Assembly (NCBI GenBank): GCA_035505995.1
Contig: DATJQF010000032.1
Coordinates: 1 to 14,630, forward strand
Length of the DNA stretch: 14,630 nt
From: DATJQF01 sp035505995
Lineage (GTDB): Bacteria; Bacteroidota; Bacteroidia; Bacteroidales; FEN-979
Reading direction: 5' to 3'
Shown here: one piece after another, positions 1 through 7,504 of the stretch
Layout: the number at the start of each line of letters is the position of its first letter
How positions within the stretch are numbered: the first letter of the stretch is position 1
Made by a program: the position numbers and the translations under genes
Notes under the pieces: generated by a model
What the model saw: only the letters and a program-made list of their open reading frames with translations
Databases searched by the model: none
Told to the model about the DNA's origin: nothing

Positions 1-8
1 TAACTTCA

Positions 9-27
9 CAACCCCGAAGGGGTTGAA
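9..27 (-). repeat. REP-like palindrome 1, just downstream of the transposase gene
   Basis: A perfect 7-bp stem, CAACCCC/GGGGTTG, with a GAA loop lies at 9-25. Read on the minus strand it is preceded by TT, giving TTCAACCCC, the same asymmetric lead-in found at the other copies. It begins a few bases beyond the stop codon of the transposase gene. The palindrome is seen directly; calling it a REP element rests on its similarity to the four other copies and its position beside a RAYT-type transposase. Confidence 0.75.
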
Positions 28-33
28 CTCTGC

Positions 34-480
34 TTAAGGTAAAAACCTTTCCTTGTAATCAACACCAGCCTCAACCAGTAAATCACAGAATTCTTCCCTG
101 GATGTCTTCTTACCGTGATGTACTTCTTGGTTATTGATGTAATTCATGATTTTTTCTTTGTCGCGATATGCATAGGTAAATGCCCCGTATCCCTCCGCCC
201 ACCCTTCAAAAGCAGAGAATTGCCCTGATTTCTTCATCCATTGTGAAGAGGCAAGCTTTATATCCTTGATAAGATCGGCAAGTGGCACCGTGGGATGAAG
301 GTCCGTTAGGAGGTGAATGTGATCATTCACTCCGTTGATCCGGTACAAATGACATTGGTTATGCTGTACGATCCCGGTCATGTACTTGAAGAGCCCTGCT
401 TTGTTTTTTTCTGTGAGGGCATATTTTCGGCATCTTGTGCTGATGACAAGGTGATAGAGGATTTGTCGGTAGCTTCCCAT
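34..480 (-). CDS. REP-associated tyrosine transposase (RAYT), IS200/IS605-like Y1 HUH family
   Basis: This encodes a 148-residue single-domain transposase of the Y1 HUH type, which nicks and rejoins single-stranded DNA through a tyrosine. The HUH metal-binding motif is visible as His54-Ile55-His56 in NDHIHLL. The likely catalytic tyrosine is Tyr114 in MNYINNQ, in the usual C-terminal helix with a following Gln. The length is normal for the family. I chose the ATG at 480 (MGSYRQ...), which puts the conserved Y-R-Q near the N-terminus. A TTG at 498 would add six residues but lies inside a REP palindrome. Palindromes flank the gene on both sides, which fits the RAYT group, whose members are thought to mobilise REP sequences. 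No classical IS ends or partner tnpB are seen, so it is probably a domesticated or single-copy RAYT rather than a full insertion sequence. Confidence 0.88.
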   Translation of the reverse strand: MGSYRQILYHLVISTRCRKYALTEKNKAGLFKYMTGIVQHNQCHLYRINGVNDHIHLLTDLHPTVPLADLIKDIKLASSQWMKKSGQFSAFEGWAEGYGAFTYAYRDKEKIMNYINNQEVHHGKKTSREEFCDLLVEAGVDYKERFLP

Positions 481-494
481 ATTATTTTTGATAT

Positions 495-513
495 TCAACC
501 CCGCTGGGGTTGA
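495..513 (+). repeat. REP-like palindrome 2, at the transposase 5' end
   Basis: A perfect 8-bp stem, TCAACCCC/GGGGTTGA, has a GCT loop. The 5' flank TTGATAT leads into TTCAACCCC, matching the flank of palindrome 3 (TTGATGTTCAA). It sits 15 bases before the chosen ATG of the transposase, so it could form in its leader RNA as well as in single-stranded DNA. Confidence 0.75.
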
Positions 514-531
514 GGGGTTTTTTTGGCTTCT

Positions 532-562
532 TTTTTATTGATGTTCAAGCCCTTCGGGCTTG
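532..562 (+). repeat. REP-like palindrome 3 with AT-rich flank, left half of a BIME-like pair
   Basis: The stem CAAGCCC/GGGCTTG with a TTC loop is at 546-562. It is preceded by TTTTTATTGATGTT at 532-545, which recurs as a perfect inverted copy at 610-623 next to palindrome 4. Flank plus stem therefore form a longer imperfect inverted repeat. This is the head-to-head arrangement seen in BIMEs, which are paired REPs in opposite orientations. Confidence 0.72.
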
Positions 563-592
563 GGTGATTTTTTCCCTGCTGACGTACAAAAT

Positions 593-623
593 GACACCCG
601 AAGGGGTCCAACATCAATAAAAA
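593..623 (-). repeat. REP-like palindrome 4, right half of the BIME-like pair
   Basis: The imperfect stem GAC(A)CCC/GGGGTC with a GAA loop is at 593-608, with one bulged A. The flank AACATCAATAAAAA at 610-623 is the exact reverse complement of the 14 bases before palindrome 3. In minus-strand orientation the order is flank, then CCC-TTC-GGG, as in palindrome 3. The two copies are thus inverted relative to each other with about 30 bases between their stems. Confidence 0.68.
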
Positions 624-644
624 GTCGAAGAACAGCTTACCCGG

Positions 645-664
645 CAACCCTGAAGGGGTTGAAC
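645..664 (-). repeat. REP-like palindrome 5
   Basis: The stem CAACCCT/GGGGTTG (645-651 with 655-661, one T-G pair) has a GAA loop. It is followed by AA, so the minus strand reads GGTTCAACCCC. The minus-strand flank TGATGG resembles the TTGATG flank of palindrome 3. It is the last recognisable member of the cluster. Confidence 0.65.
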
Positions 665-793
665 CATCATGTCTTAATCGGCTTAACTCTTAAAGGTGAA
701 AGGTGTGGGGTACAAATATTTTTCCTTGGAGGTCTTTTACTTTAACTTAGGGGCAGCGTTATAGTATATCTTCGTCCTTATAAAGTCTTCTGT

Positions 794-1105
794 ATGTCCA
801 GGGCTGAAGCACTGTTTTTGAAAATCGGGAAAGAGGTTCCCGGTGTGAAGGAAGGAAAAATGTTCGGTTCCTTATGCCTGAAAACTCCCGGAGGAAAAGC
901 TGCCGCCATGCTTTGGAAAGATGATCTGGTGGTGAAACTTCCCAAACAAGAGCTGGAAAAAGCCCTGCTCCTGCAGGGTGCAAAATTCTTTGAGCCTATG
1001 GACAACCGCCCGATGAAGGAATGGGTTCAGATCCCTGCAGCACATTCAGTCGAATGGGCCCGATTGATCAGGGATTCCGTGGCTTATGTGAACAGCCTGA
1101 AATAA
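794..1105 (+). CDS. TfoX N-terminal domain (YjbR/TfoX-like) small protein
   Basis: This encodes a 103-residue cytoplasmic protein that is one TfoX_N-type domain. Its hallmark stretches are the K-M-F-G-x-x-C-L strand (about residues 23-29), the central L-W-K-D-D-L-V-V-K-L strand, and the D-N-R-P-M-K-E-W motif near residue 70. The full TfoX/Sxy competence regulator is about twice as long and has a C-terminal helical domain that is missing here. Stand-alone proteins of this size are common and have no firmly established role, so I do not call it a competence regulator. The ATG at 794 has no Shine-Dalgarno, but a weak TATCTTCG box ends 19 bases upstream. It converges on asnS with 12 bases between stop codons. 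Confidence 0.8.
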   Translation: MSRAEALFLKIGKEVPGVKEGKMFGSLCLKTPGGKAAAMLWKDDLVVKLPKQELEKALLLQGAKFFEPMDNRPMKEWVQIPAAHSVEWARLIRDSVAYVNSLK

Positions 1106-1117
1106 ATCGCAGGAAAA

Positions 1118-2512
1118 TCAGAATTCCGCATTCCTGGGTGTGCGGGGGAAGGGGATCACATCCCGGATGTTGCTCATGCCCGTGACCAGCTGGATCAGGC
1201 GCTCAAAGCCCAGTCCGAACCCGCTGTGGGGAGCCGTTCCGAATTTACGGGTCTCCAGGTACCACCAGATATCCTTTTCGGGGATCTTCATCTCCCGGAT
1301 GCGCCGGGTCAGCGCTTCCAGGTCCTCCTCGCGCTGCGATCCGCCGATGATCTCGCCGATCCGGGGAAACAGTACATCCAGGGCGCGAACGGTCTTCCCA
1401 TCAGCGTTGAGCTTCATGTAAAAGGCCTTGATATCCTTCGGGTAATCGGTGATCATGACCGGCTTTTTGTAGTGTATCTCCACGAGATACCTTTCATGCT
1501 CTGCCTGCAGGTCGGCTCCCCAGCTCACAGGATATTCCCAGGACTGCCCGGATGAAAGCAGCACCTCGATGGCCTGTGTATAGGTGATCCGCTCGAAACG
1601 GCTGCCGATAATGTCTCTTAACCGCCCGATCAATTCTTCGTCATACATCTTCTGAAGGAATTCCAGGTCGGGCAGGCAGTTATCCAGTGCATATTGCAGC
1701 AGGTGCTTCGAAAGCTCTTCCGCCAGGTCCATGTTATCGTGAATGTCAAAGAAGGCCATCTCCGGCTCCACCATCCAGAATTCGGCCAGGTGACGGGGAG
1801 TATTGGAATTCTCGGCGCGGAAGGTAGGCCCGAAGGTATAAACCCTCGATAAGGCCATTGCCCCCAATTCGGCTTCCAGCTGACCGGAAACGGTGAGCTT
1901 GGTTTCCTTCCCGAAGAAATCCGCCCCGAAATCCACGGTACCGTCTTCTTTAAGCGGCGGATCCTTGGGATCCAAAACGGATACGCGGAACAGCTCGCCG
2001 GCTCCTTCCGCATCCGAGCCCGTGATGAGGGGGGTATGCAGGTAATAAAATCCGTGGTCGTTGAAATACTGATGGATCGCAAATGCCATCGCATGCCGGA
2101 TCCGCAGCACGGCGCCAAAGGTGTTCGTGCGGGGCCGCAGGTGGGCGATCTCCCGGAGGAACTCGAGCGAGTGGCCTTTTTTCTGCAAGGGATAACTTTC
2201 GGGATCAGCCGTCCCGTAGAGCTGGATCTCTCTGGCCTGGATCTCGACCGGCTGTCCGGAAGCGGGTGACTTCACGAGCACTCCTTTCACGGCGATGCAG
2301 GAACCCGTGGTGATCTGCTTCATCAGCTCTTCGCTGAAAGCCGATATTTCCGCCACCACCTGGATATTGTGGATGACGGAACCGTCATTTACGGCAATAA
2401 AGCTGATCTGCTTATTCCCTCTTTTGGTACGGACCCATCCCCGGACCATCACCTCTTTTCCGAATTCCGCAGCAGAAAGCAGGTCGGCTATCCTGGTTCG
2501 GCTTTCCTCCAT
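1118..2512 (-). CDS. asnS: Asparaginyl-tRNA synthetase
   Basis: This cytoplasmic class IIb aminoacyl-tRNA synthetase charges tRNA-Asn with asparagine using ATP. The 464 residues match the usual bacterial AsnRS length. An N-terminal OB-fold anticodon-binding domain spans about 20-100 (VMVRGWVRTKRGNKQISF near its start). A class II catalytic domain follows, with motif 2 as FRAEN at 231-235 and motif 3 as GFGLGFERL at 431-439, ending in the typical IPFPRTP. The AsnRS versions of these motifs, together with the compact length, favour AsnRS over AspRS, whose bacterial form has a large insertion. A perfect TAATTTTG box 20 bases upstream supports the ATG at 2512. Nothing looks broken. It is divergent from the membrane-protein gene at 2578. 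Confidence 0.97.
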   Translation of the reverse strand: MEESRTRIADLLSAAEFGKEVMVRGWVRTKRGNKQISFIAVNDGSVIHNIQVVAEISAFSEELMKQITTGSCIAVKGVLVKSPASGQPVEIQAREIQLYGTADPESYPLQKKGHSLEFLREIAHLRPRTNTFGAVLRIRHAMAFAIHQYFNDHGFYYLHTPLITGSDAEGAGELFRVSVLDPKDPPLKEDGTVDFGADFFGKETKLTVSGQLEAELGAMALSRVYTFGPTFRAENSNTPRHLAEFWMVEPEMAFFDIHDNMDLAEELSKHLLQYALDNCLPDLEFLQKMYDEELIGRLRDIIGSRFERITYTQAIEVLLSSGQSWEYPVSWGADLQAEHERYLVEIHYKKPVMITDYPKDIKAFYMKLNADGKTVRALDVLFPRIGEIIGGSQREEDLEALTRRIREMKIPEKDIWWYLETRKFGTAPHSGFGLGFERLIQLVTGMSNIRDVIPFPRTPRNAEF

Positions 2513-2531
2513 AAATTAACTGGTTTGCAGG

Positions 2532-2539
2532 CAAAATTA
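2532..2539 (-). promoter_or_regulatory. Bacteroidota-type -7 box (TAATTTTG) for asnS
   Basis: TAATTTTG on the minus strand matches the Bacteroidota TAnnTTTG consensus exactly. It ends 19 bases before the asnS ATG, which would give a short leader of about 13 bases. No clear -33 TTTG is seen. Confidence 0.55.
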
Positions 2540-2551
2540 AAGCAGTTTTTT

Positions 2552-2559
2552 TATTTTTA
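2552..2559 (+). promoter_or_regulatory. Possible -7 box (TATTTTTA) for the membrane-protein gene
   Basis: TATTTTTA differs from TAnnTTTG only in the last base and ends 18 bases before the ATG at 2578, the same geometry as the asnS box on the other strand. A TTTG at 2524-2527 is a little far for a -33 element. Confidence 0.35.
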
Positions 2560-2577
2560 CGATAAAATCATATATCC

Positions 2578-3069
2578 ATGTCATACGAAGAACCTGCCGC
2601 TCCGACCCCCCGCTCATCCGGGCGTTTTGAAAAATACTCCAGGAGATACCGGAAATGGGATGAGAGACCTCCCCGCCGCTGGGAATATATCTGGGCGATC
2701 CTGTGGAATATCTTTTTCCTGTACATCGTCAATAAGATCCCGCAATGGCACTGGGAATTCATCAACGGCAAGTATATGGTGATCCTCTGGGTGCTGAACG
2801 CCAGCATCGCGGTGCACCTGGGGGCCAACCTGCTGATGCTCATCCTGGAATTCCGCTGGATGAGGTACGTGGGGAAGATCCTGATGGGTATCGCTGCCTT
2901 TATTACCCTGATCATGCTGTATTATTTGTATCCCTTCGATTTTTCACAGGTTCCAGGCTGGACCTGGATGGATACTTTCCTGCCGGTCTTCTTTATCATC
3001 GGCATGGCGGGCTCCGCTCTCTCAGTCATTATCAATTGCTGGAAGCTGATCTTCCGCTGGGATCGGTAA
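2578..3069 (+). CDS. Putative four-helix inner-membrane protein of unknown function
   Basis: I do not recognise this 163-residue protein. The N-terminal 35 residues are polar and rich in Pro, Arg and Tyr (Pro/Ser/Arg run, then basic-aromatic RRYRKWDERPPRRW). About four hydrophobic segments follow, near 38-55, 67-88, 98-115 and 133-155, ending in a basic FRWDR tail. This pattern suggests a small inner-membrane protein with a cytoplasmic N-terminus. No catalytic motif is apparent. The ATG at 2578 is the only sensible start. A TAATTTTG box for the next gene overlaps its stop codon, so it and the aro gene may be transcribed separately despite a gap of only 24 bases. The frame is intact and its codon use resembles its neighbours. 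Confidence 0.8.
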   Translation: MSYEEPAAPTPRSSGRFEKYSRRYRKWDERPPRRWEYIWAILWNIFFLYIVNKIPQWHWEFINGKYMVILWVLNASIAVHLGANLLMLILEFRWMRYVGKILMGIAAFITLIMLYYLYPFDFSQVPGWTWMDTFLPVFFIIGMAGSALSVIINCWKLIFRWDR

Positions 3070-3074
3070 TTTTG
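3067..3074 (+). promoter_or_regulatory. Bacteroidota-type -7 box (TAATTTTG) for the DAHP synthase gene
   Basis: TAATTTTG matches TAnnTTTG perfectly, with its first three bases forming the TAA stop of the preceding gene. It ends 19 bases before the ATG at 3094, the same spacing as at asnS. No convincing -33 element is seen within coding DNA, so read-through from upstream is also possible. Confidence 0.5.
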
Positions 3075-3093
3075 TAAGGAATTTACCCACTTC

Positions 3094-4209
3094 ATGAGTC
3101 CTCAACTTAATATCCAGCCTCTCAGTTCCTGGCTTCCGGCCAGGGAGTTGCCGCTGATCATCGCGGGTCCCTGCAGCGCGGAAAGCCGGGAGCAGGTGCT
3201 GGCTACGGCCCGGGAACTGGCAAAGATCCCCCAGGTGAGGGTCTTCCGGTCGGGCATCTGGAAGCCCAGGACCCGGCCCAGCGGATTCGAGGGAGTAGGC
3301 AAGACCGGGCTGAAGTGGCTGAAAGAGGTCAAGCAGGAAACCGGCCTGCTGACCACGGTGGAAGTTGCCAGTCCTCAGCATGTGCACGAGGCCCTCGATC
3401 ACGGGGTGGATATCCTGTGGATCGGTGCGCGGACCGTTGTGAACCCCTTTTCGGTCCAGGAGATCGCGGAAGCGCTGACCGGCATCGATATCCCGGTCAT
3501 GGTGAAAAACCCGCTGAATCCCGATATCCGGATCTGGCTCGGCGCGCTGGAACGGATCAACCAGGCGGGTATCCGCCGGCTGATTGCCATTCACCGCGGT
3601 TTCTCCTTCTTCAACCGAGGGCCTTACCGCAATGCTCCCATGTGGGAGATCCCCATCGAGCTGAAGAGCCTGCATCCCGAACTGCCGGTGCTGGCCGACC
3701 CGAGCCATATCTGCGGGGAGACGGGGCTTTTGCTGGGAGTTTCGCAACGGGCACTCGACCTGGAAATGAACGGGCTGATGATCGAAGTGCATGATCATCC
3801 GGAAAAAGCACTGACCGACCGGGAGCAGCAGATCACACCCGCCCAGCTCAGCGGACTGATCCGGTCCCTGGTGATCCGGGAAGAATACGGGAACCTCGAA
3901 TTCGAGAACAAGCTGGAGGAGCTGCGCTCGGAGATCGACAAGCTCGACGAGGAGCTGATCGATATCCTGGCCCGCCGGATGAATATCGTGGAAGAGATCG
4001 GGTACTATAAAAAAGAGAACAACATCACCATCCTGCAGCTCAAGCGCTGGAGCCAGATCATCCGCGAGCGGGTTAAAACGGGAGAAAAGCTGGGCCTCAG
4101 CCGGGAATTCATCCTGCGCCTGCTGGAGGCGGTCCACGAAGAATCGATCCAGCGCCAGATCGATGTGATGAACCGCGACGGTAACTTCACATCCACTTCC
4201 GGATCTTGA
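3094..4209 (+). CDS. Bifunctional 3-deoxy-7-phosphoheptulonate (DAHP) synthase / chorismate mutase
   Basis: This 371-residue fusion joins two steps of aromatic amino acid synthesis. Residues about 1-262 are a DAHP synthase of the KDO8P-synthase-like (type I beta) fold, condensing PEP with erythrose 4-phosphate. Visible motifs are GPCSAES (25-31), KPRTRPSGFEG (57-67), GART (111-114), KNP (138-140), HRGF (167-170) and DPSH (202-205). Residues about 270-360 are an all-helical AroQ chorismate mutase (chorismate to prephenate), with LRSEIDKLDEEL and the RR...YYKKENN helix carrying the expected basic active-site residues. This order, synthase first and mutase second, is common in Bacteroidota; the mutase domain often serves as a feedback sensor in such fusions. 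The last ~11 residues (after VMN) extend past the usual mutase end and overlap the convergent corA gene by 23 bases. Confidence 0.95.
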   Translation: MSPQLNIQPLSSWLPARELPLIIAGPCSAESREQVLATARELAKIPQVRVFRSGIWKPRTRPSGFEGVGKTGLKWLKEVKQETGLLTTVEVASPQHVHEALDHGVDILWIGARTVVNPFSVQEIAEALTGIDIPVMVKNPLNPDIRIWLGALERINQAGIRRLIAIHRGFSFFNRGPYRNAPMWEIPIELKSLHPELPVLADPSHICGETGLLLGVSQRALDLEMNGLMIEVHDHPEKALTDREQQITPAQLSGLIRSLVIREEYGNLEFENKLEELRSEIDKLDEELIDILARRMNIVEEIGYYKKENNITILQLKRWSQIIRERVKTGEKLGLSREFILRLLEAVHEESIQRQIDVMNRDGNFTSTSGS

Positions 4210-5098
4210 AATAAATTACCATCCCTATTGCAATAGCCACCATCACGGCACAGAGGATGATGAACGACCTCGGGTTATGCTGGATGGGAAGGTCGATATT
4301 CATCCCGTACATGCTGGCAATGAAAGTAAGGGGAAGAAGGATGGAGGAGACCAGGGTCAGGATCTTGATCACTTCATTGGTCTTGTTCACCTGCAGCGAA
4401 TCGAAGGTCATCGAATACCCTTTGATCAGCTCGCCGGCATCTTCCACGATGTCCCATACCCGCTGGTAGGCATCCAGGATGTTCCCCCAGTATTCTTCCA
4501 TATTCTCTGCAAAACCCTTCACGGCCCCGATCTGCAGCTTGTTGAACAAGGCCAGCTGGGGCTTGAACATGGTGTTGAGCAGGATCACATTTTTCCGGGT
4601 GACCGAGAATTTCTCGATGGTCTTTTCCGCATGCCGGCTGAACAGGAGTTTCCCGCAGGCTTCCACGTTCTTATTGATCTTTTCCACCAGGACCGAAGTA
4701 TCCCCCATCAGGTATTCCAGGATCCGGTATAACAGGGCGTCGCTGCTGTTGACCGGCAGTTTCTTGCCTGCTTCGCTGTCCTTCTTCTCCTGGGTAAAGA
4801 TCTCCTTGACGATCCAGTGCGATCTCCCGATCGTGATCAGGTAATCCTTGCCCCAGAAGATCTTGATCTCCCGGATGTCCAGGAAAGTCCCGGTCGCGTC
4901 GAAAGTCGGGAAATGAAGGATCAGGAAATAATAATCATCGTAAACGTCTATTTTCGGGCGCAGGTTGAACGGGCTCCGGCAATCCTCCAGGTCGAGGGGA
5001 TGAAAGTGGTAATAATCCTTCAGGGCCTGCAGATCCTCTTCGGTCGGGCGTATGATGTGCGACCATACTACATTGTCAAATTTGATCGATTCTATCAT
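4187..5098 (-). CDS. corA: CorA-family magnesium (divalent cation) channel
   Basis: This is a 303-residue inner-membrane channel of the CorA/Mrs2 superfamily. The large N-terminal cytoplasmic domain (about 1-235) ends in the long pore-lining helix. Two transmembrane segments follow, near 244-263 and 278-297, with the signature YGMN at 264-267 between them and a basic C-terminal tail (KIRKWM). All of these are typical, and the frame is complete. The ATG at 5098 is preceded by GGGAGG (minus strand, 5103-5108), an unusually strong Shine-Dalgarno for this phylum. It starts 24 bases after the M14 peptidase stop codon on the same strand, so the two are probably co-transcribed. Its 3' end overlaps the aro gene tail to tail. 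Family members pass Mg2+ and sometimes Co2+ or Zn2+; the exact ion cannot be read from the sequence. Confidence 0.93.
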   Translation of the reverse strand: MIESIKFDNVVWSHIIRPTEEDLQALKDYYHFHPLDLEDCRSPFNLRPKIDVYDDYYFLILHFPTFDATGTFLDIREIKIFWGKDYLITIGRSHWIVKEIFTQEKKDSEAGKKLPVNSSDALLYRILEYLMGDTSVLVEKINKNVEACGKLLFSRHAEKTIEKFSVTRKNVILLNTMFKPQLALFNKLQIGAVKGFAENMEEYWGNILDAYQRVWDIVEDAGELIKGYSMTFDSLQVNKTNEVIKILTLVSSILLPLTFIASMYGMNIDLPIQHNPRSFIILCAVMVAIAIGMVIYFKIRKWM

Positions 5099-5102
5099 AG
5101 CG

Positions 5103-5108
5103 CCTCCC
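5103..5108 (-). promoter_or_regulatory. Strong Shine-Dalgarno (GGGAGG) before corA
   Basis: GGGAGG on the minus strand ends four bases before the corA ATG. Most other genes in this window lack a recognisable Shine-Dalgarno. The other clear case is the MgtE_N/CBS gene at 11749-13023. Confidence 0.6.
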
Positions 5109-5122
5109 TTTTTTTTACATGA

Positions 5123-7504
5123 TTACCGGATGATCATTTTTTTCACTCCGGATTCTCCGGAGCCAGTCTCGATTCGGTAAAAATAGATCCCGGGAGAAAG
5201 CCCTGCCAGGTCCATTTTCACAAACGTGTTGCTCCCGTCAATTTCCCAGGATCGCGCCTCCCTGCCCCTAAGGTCTGTGAGCACCAGCCTGCCGGAGACC
5301 TGTCCGGGAATAGTGAAATAAACGGTGGCTTCATCCCCGGCCGGATTGGGAACCGGATCCGAAAGGGACCAGGGTGGCCGGGTCAGCGCGGGCACGGATA
5401 AGGAGGACATATCCACGACGGTCACTTTAAAGTCGTCGAAATAATAGCCGTCGTAATTCGTATACGGATCGCTCTTCAGCACGAACCGGAATTTCATGGA
5501 GGTCCCGGTATCGGCCGGGATCACATTCCTTTCAAAGACCCAGCCGTCCTGGATTCCGTCATATACGGGTTCCCCCATGGCTTCATAGCCATTTCCTTCC
5601 CGGGTATTATTCCCCATAAGCGGGTACCAGTTCACCCCGTTGTCGGGAGTATATTTGAACTGCACATAGTCGTAACCATATTCCGTTTCCCATCTTCCCC
5701 AGAACTCGACCACGGCCACGGGGGAATTAACCAGCGATACCCCTATTTTGGTGGTGATCGTATTATTTTCATTCCCGCTGTAGTTGCCGTTCGGGGAATC
5801 GGTGAGGGAGCCGGGCGATGAATGGAAATAGTTTGAGGTCACATTCCATTTACCCGAAGTCCAGTTGTTCATGTTGTTGCAGCTGTCGGTGAAGACGACC
5901 AGCGGGGGACCGAAATATTTCACGACGGTATCGGCGTGGTTGCAGTGACCGTCATAAACATTCAGCAGATAGCTGAACCGGGTTCCGGGTTGTATGTCCG
6001 GGTCCAGGGTATAGGAAACGGAATCCGTGGCGGGGTGGAAGATCGGCATGAAGGTAAAATCCTTTGCCGGCCCGGTGGAAATAATATGTGCATCCAGGGG
6101 GATGATCGAAACGGTGTACGTGCCGGTATAATCCAGACCGTATCGTTCCAGCTGGTACCTGAAATAGCCTGTCTTGTCGGGAATGATCACCGGGGACTGG
6201 TCCGTTGCTTCCGCATATACCAGCGCCAGGTGCGCCGCCCGCAGGTTCATCCACATCATCCGCTGGGCCAGCGGGATGATCCGGCTGGGATCCGGCCAGA
6301 AACCGTCGGTCTCCGTCCCGATCTCCGGGGTGAAGGCATACACCTTCGGCTTGTCGGTCTGGTCCCCGTACATCCAGTCGTTGGAGTCCCCGTTGGTGGT
6401 ATAAAGCAGGGCGCCGGGCACCCCGTAGGGATAACGGTTCTGCTCGGTCATCACCCGGCTGAAGTTCCGGAAATAATTGCTGTCGGGGGTATCCTGGGCG
6501 ATATAGCTCCAGGGATACAGGAATAGATCTGCGTACGTATGATCGTTCAGGGCGATCTTGAATCCTTTCTGTTCCGAAAAATCCCTCATCACCTGGGTTT
6601 CCGCTTCCGAAAAGGCGGAAGCGCCCCGGTAGGTATCGTCGGGGGGATACGGGGAGGACCCGACATCGTCATACCCCCACATATATCCGAAATTCCGGTT
6701 CAGGTCGACTCCGAAAGAGCCGTCGCCGTTGTCTCTGCGGTTCTTCCGCCACATCCCCCCTCCTCCCGGACTGGTGGAATAATTGTAGGCATAACCGTCG
6801 GGGTTCACGATCGGGCAGAAATAGAGCTCCAGGTTGTCGATCAGGTATTTCGCCTCCGCATCGGTGTTGTAATGTTCGAGGAGCCAGTTGAAGTAAAAAA
6901 AGAGCTGCTGCATCGCTTCCGGCTCGCGGGCATGGATCAGGGCATTGTAAAATACCTTCGGCTCGTTCTCATTCGAGTTCGGGTTATCCGAGATCTTTAC
7001 ATAATACAGATAGTGACCGTTGATGGTTTGCTGGTCCTCCAGCTTCTGCCTTGCTGATACGAGGTTGGGATATTTCAGATGCAGGCTGTCGAGTTCCTGC
7101 AGGACCTCGTCCGGGGTATAAAATCCGCCCATGGAGCCCAGGTGAAATCCGTTCGGGACGGAGTAGATAGAACCTGTGCCGTACTTCAGCTTGTGGGCAT
7201 TGATCTCCCGGACCAGATCCTTTTCGCGGTTATTGCGTTCTTCAATGAACCGGGAATAATCCTCCTGCAATACCTCGCAGGAAAATCCCGCCCTTTTCAC
7301 CTTTTCCAGCTCTCCGGACGAAAGGATCGTAGTAAGGAAAGCATTTCGCTTATACACTCCTTCATCCACCGGGATGCCCAGGCGGGCCAGGGTGGCGATC
7401 CCCTGATCATTCACCCGGATCCTGACCTGAGTGTAAGTTTCTTTTTGGGCAAAGAGCGAAATGCAGTATATAGCAAGTGCAAGGGTAAGAATCAGCTTTT
7501 TCAT
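5123..7504 (-). CDS. Secreted M14-family zinc carboxypeptidase with T9SS C-terminal sorting domain
   Basis: This is a 793-residue exported peptidase. Residues 1-19 form a signal peptide (basic MKK, hydrophobic core, cut likely after FA). After a propeptide-like region, the M14 domain spans about 125-430. Its zinc ligands are His191 and Glu194 (HAREPEA) and His322 (NDHTY), with substrate-binding Asn269-Arg270 (DLNRNFG) and the catalytic glutamate Glu394 (FTPEIG). A beta-rich linker follows. A jelly-roll-like domain at about 540-698 contains the W-x-x-E-Y-G-Y-D-Y...G-V-N-W pattern found beside secreted proteases. A type A T9SS sorting domain covers about 716-793 (PNPAGDEA...LSPGIYFYRI...KKMIIR). 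It should cross the outer membrane by T9SS and be released or surface-anchored. All key residues are present. corA follows 24 bases downstream. A GAAATTTG box (7536-7543) is a weak promoter candidate. Confidence 0.95.
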   Translation of the reverse strand: MKKLILTLALAIYCISLFAQKETYTQVRIRVNDQGIATLARLGIPVDEGVYKRNAFLTTILSSGELEKVKRAGFSCEVLQEDYSRFIEERNNREKDLVREINAHKLKYGTGSIYSVPNGFHLGSMGGFYTPDEVLQELDSLHLKYPNLVSARQKLEDQQTINGHYLYYVKISDNPNSNENEPKVFYNALIHAREPEAMQQLFFYFNWLLEHYNTDAEAKYLIDNLELYFCPIVNPDGYAYNYSTSPGGGGMWRKNRRDNGDGSFGVDLNRNFGYMWGYDDVGSSPYPPDDTYRGASAFSEAETQVMRDFSEQKGFKIALNDHTYADLFLYPWSYIAQDTPDSNYFRNFSRVMTEQNRYPYGVPGALLYTTNGDSNDWMYGDQTDKPKVYAFTPEIGTETDGFWPDPSRIIPLAQRMMWMNLRAAHLALVYAEATDQSPVIIPDKTGYFRYQLERYGLDYTGTYTVSIIPLDAHIISTGPAKDFTFMPIFHPATDSVSYTLDPDIQPGTRFSYLLNVYDGHCNHADTVVKYFGPPLVVFTDSCNNMNNWTSGKWNVTSNYFHSSPGSLTDSPNGNYSGNENNTITTKIGVSLVNSPVAVVEFWGRWETEYGYDYVQFKYTPDNGVNWYPLMGNNTREGNGYEAMGEPVYDGIQDGWVFERNVIPADTGTSMKFRFVLKSDPYTNYDGYYFDDFKVTVVDMSSLSVPALTRPPWSLSDPVPNPAGDEATVYFTIPGQVSGRLVLTDLRGREARSWEIDGSNTFVKMDLAGLSPGIYFYRIETGSGESGVKKMIIR

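Larger units (their letters stand above)
481..793. other. Non-coding stretch holding a cluster of REP-like palindromes
   Basis: Between the transposase start and the next gene I see no credible coding sequence. Four palindromes occupy 495-513, 546-562, 593-608 and 645-661. The remaining 662-793 shows nothing clear except a weak promoter-like TATCTTCG at 767-774, about 20 bases before the next start codon. The 61-codon open frame running through the palindromes (560-745) looks like a chance reading of repeats. Confidence 0.6.

Noticed and set aside
9..664. Repeated palindromes as a possible CRISPR array
   Set aside because: The repeats are short, variable, in both orientations and unevenly spaced, with a transposase gene between them. 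There are no regular spacers or cas genes.
560..745. 61-codon open frame on the plus strand through the REP cluster
   Set aside because: Its sequence is simply the palindromes read as protein, with no independent sign of coding.
3022..4137. 371-codon open frame on the minus strand
   Set aside because: It is antisense to the DAHP synthase gene, whose motifs are unmistakable. The minus-strand product shows no recognisable fold.
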